Positions 26,362 through 34,855 of a stretch of DNA of 64,000 nt are shown in pieces. Origin of the DNA: JADKFD01 sp050250665 (lineage in GTDB: Bacteria > Pseudomonadota > Gammaproteobacteria > Xanthomonadales > SZUA-5); contig JBFWOF010000020.1 of NCBI GenBank assembly GCA_050250665.1, positions 35,101 through 99,100 on the forward strand, read 5' to 3'. Numbering within the stretch: the first letter of the stretch is position 1; the number at the start of each line of letters is the position of its first letter. A program made the translations under genes and the position numbers. The notes under the pieces were generated by a model. The model was not told the DNA's origin and ran no database searches. It was given only the letters and a program-made list of their open reading frames with translations.

Positions 26362-27318
26362 ATGAGAAGTCGAAGGATGGGAAAGGGATTCAGTTTTGTA
26401 TTTTTCTTGATGCTGTTGTTGTGCATTGCCGGCTGTCATTCCCGGGCCATCAAGCAGCAAGGTTCGGAGATCGCAACGGTGGGCGTAAGCACGAGTGAGC
26501 AGCTCGCACGCTTCTATGAGTCTCTCGCAGATGACACCGTCGACAGTCATGAATTCAACGCTTTCCGCGAGGGGGTTGTTGACGTCGAAGTCATTGAAGG
26601 AGCGGATAAACGCGATCAGACCCTCACGGAAAATCTCGCGGCGCTGAAATCACGAGCTCTGTTGGCGGCGAAAATGAAAGGTGTCTACGAAGCGCTGGGG
26701 GCGCTATCGGGAAGCGACACAGCGACGGCGACAAGAACGGCTGCGGAGGGACTGGCAGGCGCCGTGCTTGCAGTTCGCTCAGCACCGCTCGCGGATCCTT
26801 CTGCCAACGGCACCAAGACCTTGGTTGGCCTCATCGCTGAGGATCTGATGCTGTATTTGCAGAGCAAGGAGATCTTGAAGGCGGAAAAGCTCGCAAGGGA
26901 GTTGGAAAAGAGCCTCCAGGAACTCTTTGAGATCGAGAAGGAGACCTATCAGTCGATAGCGCGGTTCCGCGCGGAAAAAGCCGGGACCGTTGCCCTGGGC
27001 ATGTTGTCGCGAAAGGAGTTGAACCCATGGCCGCTCATCCAGCGCGTTCTCCTGCCCTACGGTGTCGTTGTTCAGGACACCAAGGCCTTTCCGGCAAACG
27101 CAGACACGCTCAAGGGATTCGAAAAGCTCCTCATTGCCCGTACTCGGCGCCTCGCCCGACTTTCAGACCTCGCATCCAGCGACATGGCTGGTGGACTCTC
27201 AAAACTCGCAAAAGCGCACTCGGAGTTTCCTGTGACCCGCTCTTTGGATGACGCCATTGCCAACACCCAACGTGTCAAGGCCTATCTGGATGCGATGGCC
27301 CTGATCCGCAACCACTGA
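26362..27318 (+). CDS. lipoprotein of unknown function (first gene of a two-gene unit)
   Basis: 318 residues. A basic N-terminus and hydrophobic segment end in the lipobox IAGC (Cys about residue 25), so it is a predicted lipoprotein. The mature part is mostly alpha-helical and charged, with a coiled-coil-like stretch around residues 165-205 (KAEKLARELEKSLQELFEIEKETYQ broken over 20 residues) and no domain I recognise. ATG 26362 has GGAG 7 bp upstream. The next gene begins 10 bp after its stop, and its ribosome site overlaps the stop. GC content is clearly below the window average, and codons such as AAA, GAA and GAT are commoner than in neighbours, which hints at acquisition. Confidence 0.8.
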   Translation: MRSRRMGKGFSFVFFLMLLLCIAGCHSRAIKQQGSEIATVGVSTSEQLARFYESLADDTVDSHEFNAFREGVVDVEVIEGADKRDQTLTENLAALKSRALLAAKMKGVYEALGALSGSDTATATRTAAEGLAGAVLAVRSAPLADPSANGTKTLVGLIAEDLMLYLQSKEILKAEKLARELEKSLQELFEIEKETYQSIARFRAEKAGTVALGMLSRKELNPWPLIQRVLLPYGVVVQDTKAFPANADTLKGFEKLLIARTRRLARLSDLASSDMAGGLSKLAKAHSEFPVTRSLDDAIANTQRVKAYLDAMALIRNH

Positions 27319-27328
27319 GGAGAAAATC

Positions 27329-27712
27329 ATGACCAAGAAAAAAGCCGACAGCTCGACGAACCCCGCCAGCCCGGAAGAAGTCAAGAATGAGGCGGTGGAT
27401 GTACTGCGGGCACAACACAATTTCATCGATTCGAACTTTGAAAAGCTGATGAAGGCTGCTGATGGTGATTCAGCCAAAATCACTCAACTCAAGCGGGCAT
27501 ACCTGGTGTCCTATGATCAGTTCTGGGAGGCAGTAGCACGAACCTTCGCGGCCAATCAACCTATCGTAAAACAGCTGTCGGTTGACATGGCAGCCGCGCA
27601 AAAAGACATCAAGGCCGAACTCGACAATCTCAAGGATGTCGCAAAGGTCTTTCAGTTGCTGACGTCCATCATTGGCATGGCAGCAAGCCTGCTCATGCTG
27701 GCCAGCGCCTGA
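27329..27712 (+). CDS. small helical protein with C-terminal membrane segment (second gene of unit)
   Basis: 127 residues. A Lys/Ser-rich start (MTKKKADSSTN) is followed by long amphipathic helices (FIDSNFEKLMKAADGDSAKI; VDMAAAQKDIKAELDNL) and one C-terminal hydrophobic helix (about residues 105-127, VFQLLTSIIGMAASLLMLASA), suggesting a tail-anchored or membrane-inserting protein. No family recognised. The ribosome site GAGGAGA overlaps the stop of the upstream lipoprotein gene, so they are coupled. It shares that gene's lower GC. The pair could form an envelope complex (inference only). Confidence 0.78.
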   Translation: MTKKKADSSTNPASPEEVKNEAVDVLRAQHNFIDSNFEKLMKAADGDSAKITQLKRAYLVSYDQFWEAVARTFAANQPIVKQLSVDMAAAQKDIKAELDNLKDVAKVFQLLTSIIGMAASLLMLASA

Positions 27713-28385
27713 GATTCGACACGGCAAAAACCTGAGCCATGTAGCAGTATCCAGATCAGTCGGAGATTCGAGCCCGCCGCTCCATGCAGCGGGCTCCTCC
27801 ATATCTGATCGAACAAATCGGACACGCCCGGACCCCTCCGACGAGTTCCCACCCAGGCGCTTGGCTGCCGGAAGGGACCCAAGCCGTGGCCTTGCCGTGG
27901 GGATTCGCGAGGAAGATGTCCAGCGGGCTGCTCACATTGCGTCGCGACGGTTCAGCCGCATTACCGCAGCAGTGGTCGCGCCACAAGGGCGCTCCCACAG
28001 GTGGACAACGCCGACATCGTACACCCCAATCAAGAACTTGCGATGCGGGTTCATTGAGAGAAGCGCAGCGTCGAAGCACGCTGGTATTGTGCGGCTTGTG
28101 TGCTGGATTGCTTCCCCCGGATCGAGTCCGGGGTCGCAATTACGCAGCGGGAAGTGCCCGCTTTGCGGGAGTCCCCCTCACCTCTCGCCTGCGGCGAAAT
28201 CGTGTCCCGGCCAGTAGGGCGGTGCTGCCGCCTGCTGACCCGACCAACTTGAGCCAACATCCAACCCTTGGCGCCCTTTCTGCTTTTCCTTCGCGTCCTT
28301 CGCATCCTGCTTTTCGTCCCCGGCTACGAGGAAGGGCCGATCGCGGGCGGAGCCCGCTCCCACAGGCGCGTTGTAGGCTCAAGGC
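27713..28385. repeat. intergenic repeat block with several families
   Basis: No gene is supported. Contents: a GAGCCCGC/GCGGGCTC hairpin (27770-27796); a GCGCCACAAGGGCGCTCCCACAG element (about 27978); a 'cattgcgag' palindrome relative (28050-28140); a CTTTTCCTTCGCGTCCTTCGC motif (about 28282) shared with 9.2 kb and 53.3 kb; and a GCGGGCGGAGCCCGCTCCCACAGG hairpin (about 28346-28370). Confidence 0.7.
27770..27796 (+). terminator. possible terminator hairpin after the two-gene unit
   Basis: An 8-bp perfect stem GAGCCCGC/GCGGGCTC with an 11-nt loop lies 58 bp after the stop of the small membrane protein gene. It is not followed by a clear T-run, so intrinsic termination is uncertain. Confidence 0.35.
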
Positions 28386-31300
28386 CTACATGTTCCGCCG
28401 ATACTCGCCGCCTACGTCATACAGCGCATGGCTGATCTGCCCCAGTGAGTGGGTCTTCACGGCTTCCATCAGCGCGGCAAAGAGGTTCTCGCGGGCGCGG
28501 GCGATGGCTTGGAGGCGTTTCATCGGTTTGCCGCCTTCGGCCGGATTGGGCAGGGCAACGTCGTTGCGGGCTTCCTGGAAGGCCTTGACGTTGGCGATCT
28601 GCTGGCCCTTCTCGGCCTCGGTGCTGCGGATCAGCTCGATGGTGGTGGCGACTTCGCCGGCGTGATCCTTGGGCAGGTAGGTGTTGACGCCGATCAGCGG
28701 CAGGCTGCCGTCGTGCTTCTTGTGCTCGTAGTACATCGATTCTTCCTGGATCTTGCCGCGCTGGTACATGGTGTCCATGGCGCCGAGCACGCCGCCGCGC
28801 TCGCTGATGGCTTCGAATTCCTTGTACACGGCTTCCTCGACCAGATCGGTCAGGTAATCGACGGCAAAACTGCCCTGCCAGGGGTTCTCGGTGAAATTGA
28901 GGCCGAGTTCGCGGTTGATGATCAGCTGGATGGCGACGGCACGGCGCACGCTTTCTTCGGTGGGCGTGGTGATGGCTTCGTCATAGGCATTGGTGTGCAG
29001 GCTGTTGCAGTTGTCGAACAGCGCGTACAGGGCCTGCAGCGTGGTGCGGATGTCGTTGAACTGGATTTCCTGCGCGTGCAGTGAGCGGCCGGAAGTCTGG
29101 ATGTGGTACTTGAGCATCTGGCTGCGTGGGCTGGCGCCGTAGCGTTCGCGCATGGCGCGGGCCCAGATGCGGCGGGCCACACGACCAATCACGGTGTATT
29201 CCGGGTCCATGCCGTTGCTGAAGAAGAAGCTCAGGTTGGGGGCGAAATCGTCGACCTTCATGCCGCGCGCGAGGTAGTACTCGACGATGGTGAAGCCATT
29301 GCTCAGCGTGAAAGCCAGCTGGCTGATCGGATTGGCCCCGGCTTCGGCGATGTGGTAGCCGGAGATCGACACCGAGTAGAAATTGCGGACGGCGTTGTCG
29401 ACGAAGAACTGCTGGATATCGCCCATCATCTTCAGCGCGAATTCGGTGCTGAAGATGCAGGTGTTCTGGGCCTGATCTTCCTTGAGGATGTCGGCCTGTA
29501 CGGTGCCACGCACGCTCTTCAGGGTGCGCGCGCGGATCCTGGCGTAGGTTTCGGCATCGACCACCTGATCGCCGGTGACGCCCAGCAGACCCAGGCCGAG
29601 GCCATCATTGCCCTCGGGCAACATGCCGGCGTACTGCGGGCGCGGGCGGTCCTGGTACAGCTCGGCGATGCGCGCGCGGGCCGCTTCCCAGCGCTGGCCG
29701 TCTTCGCGCAGATATTTCTCGACCTGCTGATCGATGGCGGTGTTCATGAACATCGCCAGGATGATCGGTGCCGGTCCGTTGATGGTCATCGACACCGAGG
29801 TGGTCGGAGCGCACAGATCGAAGCCCGAATAGAGCTTCTTCATGTCGTCGACGGTGGCAATGGACACGCCGGAGTTGCCGATCTTGCCGTAGATGTCCGG
29901 GCGGATCGCCGGATCTTCGCCGTACAGCGTGACCGAATCGAAAGCCGTCGACAGGCGCGCCGCGGGTTGCCCCACCGACAGGTAATGGAAGCGCCGATTG
30001 GTGCGCTCCGGCGTGCCTTCGCCGGCAAACATGCGGGTGGGATCCTCGCCCACACGGCGATAGGGAAACACGCCGCCAGTGTAGGGGTAGGCGCCCGGCA
30101 GGTTTTCCTTCATCAGGAAACGCAGCAGGCTGGACCAGTCACTGAAGGTCGGCGCGGCAATCTTGGGAATCTGCTGATGCGACAGCGAGTCGCGATAGTT
30201 CTCGACACGGATGACCTTGTCGCGTACCTGGTATTCGGTGACCGGATCGACGATGGACTTGAGTCGCGCCGGCCACTCCTGCAGCAGCTGGATCGATTCG
30301 CTGCTGAGGGCGCGAACGGCATCGTTGTAGCGCTGTCGCAGCACCTGCAGCGCGCGTTCATCGGCCGCCGCATCCTGCGCCTGCGCATCCAGCAGATAGC
30401 TGCTGCGATCGCTGCGCACGGTTTCGGTATCGGAGCGACGATTGGACGCCGCCTGCAGCGCCTCGTTGGGATACAGATGCAGCGGCTCCGGGCGCTGGGC
30501 ATCGCCCAACTCGCCCAGGACCCGATAGAAGCTCTCGGCCCGCGCCGCAGCCTCGGCCTGTGCATCGATGCCGCGATTGATGCCCCTGCCCTGCTCCGCA
30601 ATCTCCGCCAGATAACGCACCCGCGCGCCCGGAATCAACACCGTCGCCCGCGGTTCCTTCAAGGAAGTATCGAGGTGCGGCTCGAAATCGCAGGCCGGTG
30701 ATCCAATCTGGCGGCATGCTGAGGTATCCGCGCCCAAGCCCCCAGCCCCCAGCCCCGCCTTTCCCAGCTTTTCCCTAAGCAACCGGCACAGATTCACAAA
30801 CATCCACGACACGCCGGGGTCATTGAACTGGCTGGCGATGGTCGGGTACACCGGCACGTCTTCGTCTTTCATCTGGAACGCGGTGCGGTTGCGCTTCCAT
30901 TGCTTGCGCACATCGCGCAGCGCGTCCTCGGCGCCACGCTTGTCGAATTTGTTGAGCACCACCAGCTCGGCAAAATCGAGCATGTCGATCTTTTCCAGCT
31001 GGCTCGGCGCACCGAAATCGCTGGTCATCACATAGACCGGAAAATCGACCATGTCGACGATTTCCGAATCGCTCTGACCAATGCCCGCGGTCTCGACCAT
31101 GACCAGATCGAAGCCCAGGCTGCGCAGGTAGGCGATGCAGTCCTTGAGCACCACATTGGTGGCCACGTTCTGCCGCCGCGTGGCCATCGAGCGCATGTAC
31201 ACGCGCGGGCTGCGCAGCGTGTTCATGCGGATGCGATCACCCAGCAGCGCGCCACCACTTCGGCGGCGCGTGGGATCGACCGAAATCACCGCGATCTGCA

Positions 31301-32087
31301 TCTCCGGGAACGAGGCCAGAAAGCGGTTCAGCAACTCATCGGTGACGCTGGACTTGCCGGCGCCGCCGGTGCCGGTCAGGCCGATGACGGGGACACGGCC
31401 GCCGGCCAGCTGCCACTGCTTGCGCAAGCTCGCCAGTTCGGTCTCGCTGTAGCCGTTGCTCTCGATGGTCGACAGCACATGACCGATAGAAATCTCGCGG
31501 TGAAGATCCTGCTCTTGCACTTGTAGAGCGGAGCTTGCTCCGCTGCCTTGGAGTTTGCCTTTTGCTCTTGCGTCCGAGCCGAGCAAGCTCGGCTCTACAA
31601 GAGCCTGCGTCTCTCGCTGCTCCCGCCCCTTGCGCGTGCGCCGCACCAGATCCTCGATCATGGCGACCAGGCCCATCTGCATGCCGTCGTTGGGGTGATA
31701 GACACGCTCGACGCCATAGGCGTGCAGTTCGGCAATCTCTTCGGGCGTGATGGTGCCGCCGCCACCGCCGAAAACCCGGATATGGCCGGCGCCGCGCTCA
31801 CGCAGCATGTCGACCATGTACTTGAAATACTCCATATGCCCGCCCTGGTAACTGGACAAGGCGATGCCATCAGCGTCTTCCTGCAGCGCGGCGCGCACCA
31901 CGTCCTCGACCGAGCGATTGTGTCCGAGATGGATCACTTCGGCGCCCTGACTCTGGATCAGCCGGCGCATGATGTTGATCGCGGCGTCATGGCCATCGAA
32001 CAGGCTGGCTGCAGTGACGAAGCGCAGCGGTCCCTGCTCGCTGGCGCTCGCACTTGCGGGCAGTTGCTGGTGGGCGGACGTGCTCAT
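28386..32087 (-). CDS. icmF: fused isobutyryl-CoA mutase (B12 domain + MeaI GTPase + mutase)
   Basis: 1233 residues, longer than the ~1080-1100 I recall for IcmF. It interconverts isobutyryl-CoA and butyryl-CoA using adenosylcobalamin (branched acyl-CoA metabolism). Order: B12-binding domain (~20-150; DGHDAAINIMRRL, SSYQGGHMEYF, FGGGGGTITPEEI); linker; G-protein chaperone domain with Walker A GTGGAGKSS (~239-248), VETAGIGQSD and NKFD; then the large mutase domain (YPYTGGVFPYRRVGEDP, SVTLYGEDPAIRPDIYGKIGNSGVS, ISGYHIAEAGANP). Two insert-like segments stand out: residues ~162-190, encoded by a palindromic element, and a Gly-rich run at ~438-465. The catalytic parts look intact. It could be a related fused mutase of different acyl preference. 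Confidence 0.93.
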   Translation of the reverse strand: MSTSAHQQLPASASASEQGPLRFVTAASLFDGHDAAINIMRRLIQSQGAEVIHLGHNRSVEDVVRAALQEDADGIALSSYQGGHMEYFKYMVDMLRERGAGHIRVFGGGGGTITPEEIAELHAYGVERVYHPNDGMQMGLVAMIEDLVRRTRKGREQRETQALVEPSLLGSDARAKGKLQGSGASSALQVQEQDLHREISIGHVLSTIESNGYSETELASLRKQWQLAGGRVPVIGLTGTGGAGKSSVTDELLNRFLASFPEMQIAVISVDPTRRRSGGALLGDRIRMNTLRSPRVYMRSMATRRQNVATNVVLKDCIAYLRSLGFDLVMVETAGIGQSDSEIVDMVDFPVYVMTSDFGAPSQLEKIDMLDFAELVVLNKFDKRGAEDALRDVRKQWKRNRTAFQMKDEDVPVYPTIASQFNDPGVSWMFVNLCRLLREKLGKAGLGAGGLGADTSACRQIGSPACDFEPHLDTSLKEPRATVLIPGARVRYLAEIAEQGRGINRGIDAQAEAAARAESFYRVLGELGDAQRPEPLHLYPNEALQAASNRRSDTETVRSDRSSYLLDAQAQDAAADERALQVLRQRYNDAVRALSSESIQLLQEWPARLKSIVDPVTEYQVRDKVIRVENYRDSLSHQQIPKIAAPTFSDWSSLLRFLMKENLPGAYPYTGGVFPYRRVGEDPTRMFAGEGTPERTNRRFHYLSVGQPAARLSTAFDSVTLYGEDPAIRPDIYGKIGNSGVSIATVDDMKKLYSGFDLCAPTTSVSMTINGPAPIILAMFMNTAIDQQVEKYLREDGQRWEAARARIAELYQDRPRPQYAGMLPEGNDGLGLGLLGVTGDQVVDAETYARIRARTLKSVRGTVQADILKEDQAQNTCIFSTEFALKMMGDIQQFFVDNAVRNFYSVSISGYHIAEAGANPISQLAFTLSNGFTIVEYYLARGMKVDDFAPNLSFFFSNGMDPEYTVIGRVARRIWARAMRERYGASPRSQMLKYHIQTSGRSLHAQEIQFNDIRTTLQALYALFDNCNSLHTNAYDEAITTPTEESVRRAVAIQLIINRELGLNFTENPWQGSFAVDYLTDLVEEAVYKEFEAISERGGVLGAMDTMYQRGKIQEESMYYEHKKHDGSLPLIGVNTYLPKDHAGEVATTIELIRSTEAEKGQQIANVKAFQEARNDVALPNPAEGGKPMKRLQAIARARENLFAALMEAVKTHSLGQISHALYDVGGEYRRNM
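31520..31601. repeat. 82-bp palindromic element inside icmF
   Basis: Perfect 10-bp terminal inverted repeats CTTGTAGAGC and GCTCTACAAG, with inner hairpins GCGGAGCTTGCTCCGC and GAGCCGAGCAAGCTCGGCTC. It is read in frame as icmF residues ~162-190 in the linker between the B12 domain and the GTPase domain. Its architecture (two hairpins joined by a spacer, complementary ends) is that of the dispersed intergenic elements elsewhere in the window, though its sequence differs. Confidence 0.85.
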
Positions 32088-32480
32088 GCGGACTCCGGAA
32101 TCTCAACGGGTAAGTCGGCGATTCTAGCCGGTCATGGAGGGCGCCGCGCCTGCGGCGCCGCGCTTGATCCGGGCTGGCCAAATGCCAGAGCGGCCGCGCA
32201 GGCGCGCGTCCCTCCTTAAAGCAGCTCCGAACTGCCCTGTGGCTGGTCTTGCCTCATGGAGGGCGCCGCGCCTGCGGCGCCGCTCTTGACCTTCGGAAAT
32301 CAAAGGCAAAAGCGGCCGCGCAGGCGCCCGTCCCTCCTTCAAGCGGCTCCGAACTGCCCTGTGGCTGGTCTTGCTTCATGGAGGACGCCGCGCCTGCGGC
32401 GCCGCTCTTGACGCGGGTCCGTTGCGCCAGCGTTGACACCCTGTAACCACTATTTGCAGACCCCGAGGATGCTTGCGCTC
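32088..32480. repeat. tandem repeat array, ~122-bp period, about 2.3 copies
   Basis: Copies begin with CATGGAGG.CGCCGCGCCTGC at 32133, 32255 and 32377 (the last one partial, to about 32412). Each full unit is a GGAGGG...CCCTCC palindromic element of about 80 bp (two GC-rich hairpins) plus an AGC.GCTCCGAACTGCCCTG spacer. No gene is supported, and open frames here are repeats of low-complexity R/A/P peptides. Confidence 0.85.
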
Positions 32481-32484
32481 AAAC

Positions 32485-32499
32485 TGTTATGTTATAACA
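32485..32499 (+). promoter_or_regulatory. Zur-box-like zinc operator
   Basis: TGTTATGTTATAACA contains the inverted arms TGTTAT and ATAACA, matching the core of the gammaproteobacterial Zur operator as I know it. It stands out in GC-rich surroundings and lies about 100 bp upstream of a porin-znuA-znuB gene row. Zinc-bound Zur would repress transcription here. The zur gene itself is not in the window. Confidence 0.75.
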
Positions 32500-32590
32500 A
32501 TGCGGAGACAGTCCGCGTCTATTCGAAACCAACCCTGCCATGAAGGACAGCAGGCGTGGCCCGCTGCCTGAACCCACAACACTTGCAGAG

Positions 32591-33946
32591 ATGACCAGAA
32601 TCCTCATGACCCGCTTGACTCTGTTGACCCTGAGCCTGGCCTGTTCCCTGAACCTGAGCGCCGCGGAGACCGCCCCGGATCCACGCTTCGAGGCCCTGGC
32701 TGCACGTATCCAGGCCCTCGAGGCCAATGCCGAACAGCTGCGCGCACAGGCGGCGCAAGCTCAGGCCCAGGCCGCTGCGGCCCTGGCCGAGCTGCAGCAA
32801 CTGCGAGCCGCAGCGCAAGCAGCGCCAGCCCCCGCCATTGCCGCGCCAGCACCGCCACCGGCAGCCCCAGCTACCGCCAGCAGCAACGCCTTCAATCCGG
32901 CCATCAGCCTGGTTCTGAACGGCGTCTACAGCCATCACTCGCTGGATCCCCAAGGCTATCTGCGCGGCGGTTTTCCGCTGGTTGGCGAAGGCCGGCCCAG
33001 CGAGCAGGGCCTGAAGCTCGGCGAGAGCGAAATTTCGATGTCGTCCAATATCGACGACAAGTTCTATGGGCAGATGACGCTGGCCTTTGGCAGCGAGGAC
33101 GGCGAAACCGAGGTGGCCATCGAAGAGGCCTACATCGACACCACCGCCCTGCCCAATGGCTTCACCTTGCGCGCTGGCCGCTTCTTTTCAAACATCGGCT
33201 ATCTCAACAGTCATCACCGCCACACGGACAGCTTCGTTGACCGTCCGCTCGCCTATCAGGCCTTTCTCGCCAACCAATATGGCGATGACGGCGTGCAGCT
33301 GCGCTGGGTCGCACCGACCGATCTGTACCTGGAAGTCGGTGCCGAATTGATGCGCGGCGACAGCTTCCCCGCCGGTGGCGCCGCCCGACAGGGCGTGGGC
33401 GTGCGCACGCTGTTCGCACATCTGGGTGGCGATATCGGCATCGAACAGTCCTGGCTAGCCGGCATTTCCATGCTCGATGCCCGCAGTGTGGACGGTGAGG
33501 ATGGCTTCAGCGGTGACAGTCGACTCAATATTGCCGACGCCACCTGGAAATGGGCGCCGCGCGGCAACTTCAAGGATGGCGGACTGACCTTGCGTGGCGA
33601 GTATTTCCGCGATGATCGCGATGGCAGCTATGCCGATCCGGAAGACGGGACGCTGTCCCTCTGGCACGGACGACGCAGCGGCGCCTATCTGGAGGGTATC
33701 TACAAGATCAATCGGCGCTGGGACACCGGCTATCGCTACGATCGACTTTGGGCCGATGATTCGGGCCCCTTGGCCAGCGATCATGATCCGGTGCGACACA
33801 GCCTGATGCTGACCTGGCGCAACAGTGAATTCAGCCTGTTCCGACTGCAGTTCAGTCAGGATGAGCCCAATGCCTTCGACACCGACAATGCCGTCTATCT
33901 GCAGTATCAAACCAGCCTGGGTGCCCATGGCGCCCACAAGTTCTGA
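32591..33946 (+). CDS. zinc-regulated outer-membrane porin-like protein
   Basis: About 451 residues from ATG 32591; ATGs at 32540 and 32606 are also in frame, and the last gives the neatest signal peptide (MTRLTLLTLSLACSLNLSAAE). After the signal comes an Ala/Gln/Glu coiled coil (~45 residues), as in OprP/OprO-type trimer-forming porins, then a Pro/Ala linker, then an antiparallel beta-barrel with alternating aromatic strands (LVLNGVYSHHS, LRAGRFFSNIGYLNSHH, YLQYQTSLG...). His-rich external segments (NSHHRHTD) may collect metal. It follows a Zur box and precedes znuA by 12 bp, so a role in zinc uptake across the outer membrane is inferred. Confidence 0.88.
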   Translation: MTRILMTRLTLLTLSLACSLNLSAAETAPDPRFEALAARIQALEANAEQLRAQAAQAQAQAAAALAELQQLRAAAQAAPAPAIAAPAPPPAAPATASSNAFNPAISLVLNGVYSHHSLDPQGYLRGGFPLVGEGRPSEQGLKLGESEISMSSNIDDKFYGQMTLAFGSEDGETEVAIEEAYIDTTALPNGFTLRAGRFFSNIGYLNSHHRHTDSFVDRPLAYQAFLANQYGDDGVQLRWVAPTDLYLEVGAELMRGDSFPAGGAARQGVGVRTLFAHLGGDIGIEQSWLAGISMLDARSVDGEDGFSGDSRLNIADATWKWAPRGNFKDGGLTLRGEYFRDDRDGSYADPEDGTLSLWHGRRSGAYLEGIYKINRRWDTGYRYDRLWADDSGPLASDHDPVRHSLMLTWRNSEFSLFRLQFSQDEPNAFDTDNAVYLQYQTSLGAHGAHKF

Positions 33947-33958
33947 CAAGGATTCACG

Positions 33959-34855
33959 ATGAAAAGCCTGTGGTACGCGCTGTTGTTGCTGGGCACCGGA
34001 TTGAGCGCACCGGCGCAGGCCCTGAACGTCTTTGCCTGCGAACCCGAATGGGCCTCGCTGACCCAGGAACTGGTCGGCGATCTGGCCACGGTCGAGAGCG
34101 CCACCAGCGCCTTGCAGGACGTGCACCAGATCGAAGCCAAGCCGAGTCTGATCGCCAGGATGCGGCGTGCCGATCTGCTGGTGTGTTCCGGCGCCGATCT
34201 TGAAGCTGGCTGGCTGCCGCAGTTGATCCGTCAATCGGGCAACAGCAAGGTGGCCTCCTGGCCTGGGAGCTTCATGGCCGCCGAGCAGGTGGTCACGCTG
34301 GAACGACCTGCCCAGCTCGACCGCGCCGACGGCGATGTGCATCCGCAGGGCAACCCGCATGTGCACCTCGATCCTCATCGGGTGCTGACCATCGCCCAGG
34401 CCTTGAGTGCGCGCCTGGAGGAACTGGATGGCACCCATGCGCCGGCCTATGCCGAACGCTTGCAGCACTTCAGCGAGCGCTGGCAGGCGGCGATGGCGCG
34501 CTGGCAGACCAAGGCGGCGCCGTTGCTGGGCCGCAAGGTGGTGGTCAATCACGCCAGCTGGGTCTATCTGCTGCAGTGGCTGGGCATGGAACAGATCGGC
34601 GCACTGGAACCCAAGCCCGGCGTGCCGCCCACCAGCGGCCATCTGGCCAGTCTGGTGGAGTTGAGCAAGGCGCAGCCGACGCTGGCCATCATCAGCGCGG
34701 CCTACCAGGATCCCAAGGCCGGTGAATGGTTGTCCGAACGCACTGGCGTACCGGCGCTGGTGCTGCCCTTCACGGTTGGCGGAAACGATCAGGCCAAGGA
34801 TCTGTTTGGCCTGTACGATTCCACCCTTGATCTGCTGCTGGGTGCGATCCGGTGA
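33959..34855 (+). CDS. znuA: zinc ABC transporter substrate-binding protein (ZnuA/TroA-like)
   Basis: 298 residues with a 21-residue signal peptide (ending PAQA). Periplasmic cluster A-I metal-binding protein. Candidate ligands: His56 (DVHQIEAKPS), His134/His136 (NPHVHLDPH) and His in NHASWVYLLQWLG (~199), with a C-terminal Asp in the GLYDSTLDLLL region. The long His-rich loop of ZnuA is nearly absent, reduced to VHPQGNPHVH. It sits between the porin gene and a permease gene, overlapping the latter by 4 bp. Zinc rather than manganese is inferred from the upstream Zur box. Confidence 0.9.
   Translation: MKSLWYALLLLGTGLSAPAQALNVFACEPEWASLTQELVGDLATVESATSALQDVHQIEAKPSLIARMRRADLLVCSGADLEAGWLPQLIRQSGNSKVASWPGSFMAAEQVVTLERPAQLDRADGDVHPQGNPHVHLDPHRVLTIAQALSARLEELDGTHAPAYAERLQHFSERWQAAMARWQTKAAPLLGRKVVVNHASWVYLLQWLGMEQIGALEPKPGVPPTSGHLASLVELSKAQPTLAIISAAYQDPKAGEWLSERTGVPALVLPFTVGGNDQAKDLFGLYDSTLDLLLGAIR

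Noticed and set aside
29103..30701. 532-codon open frame opposite icmF
   Set aside because: Antisense artefact of high GC; it lies wholly within the mutase domain and has no domain character.
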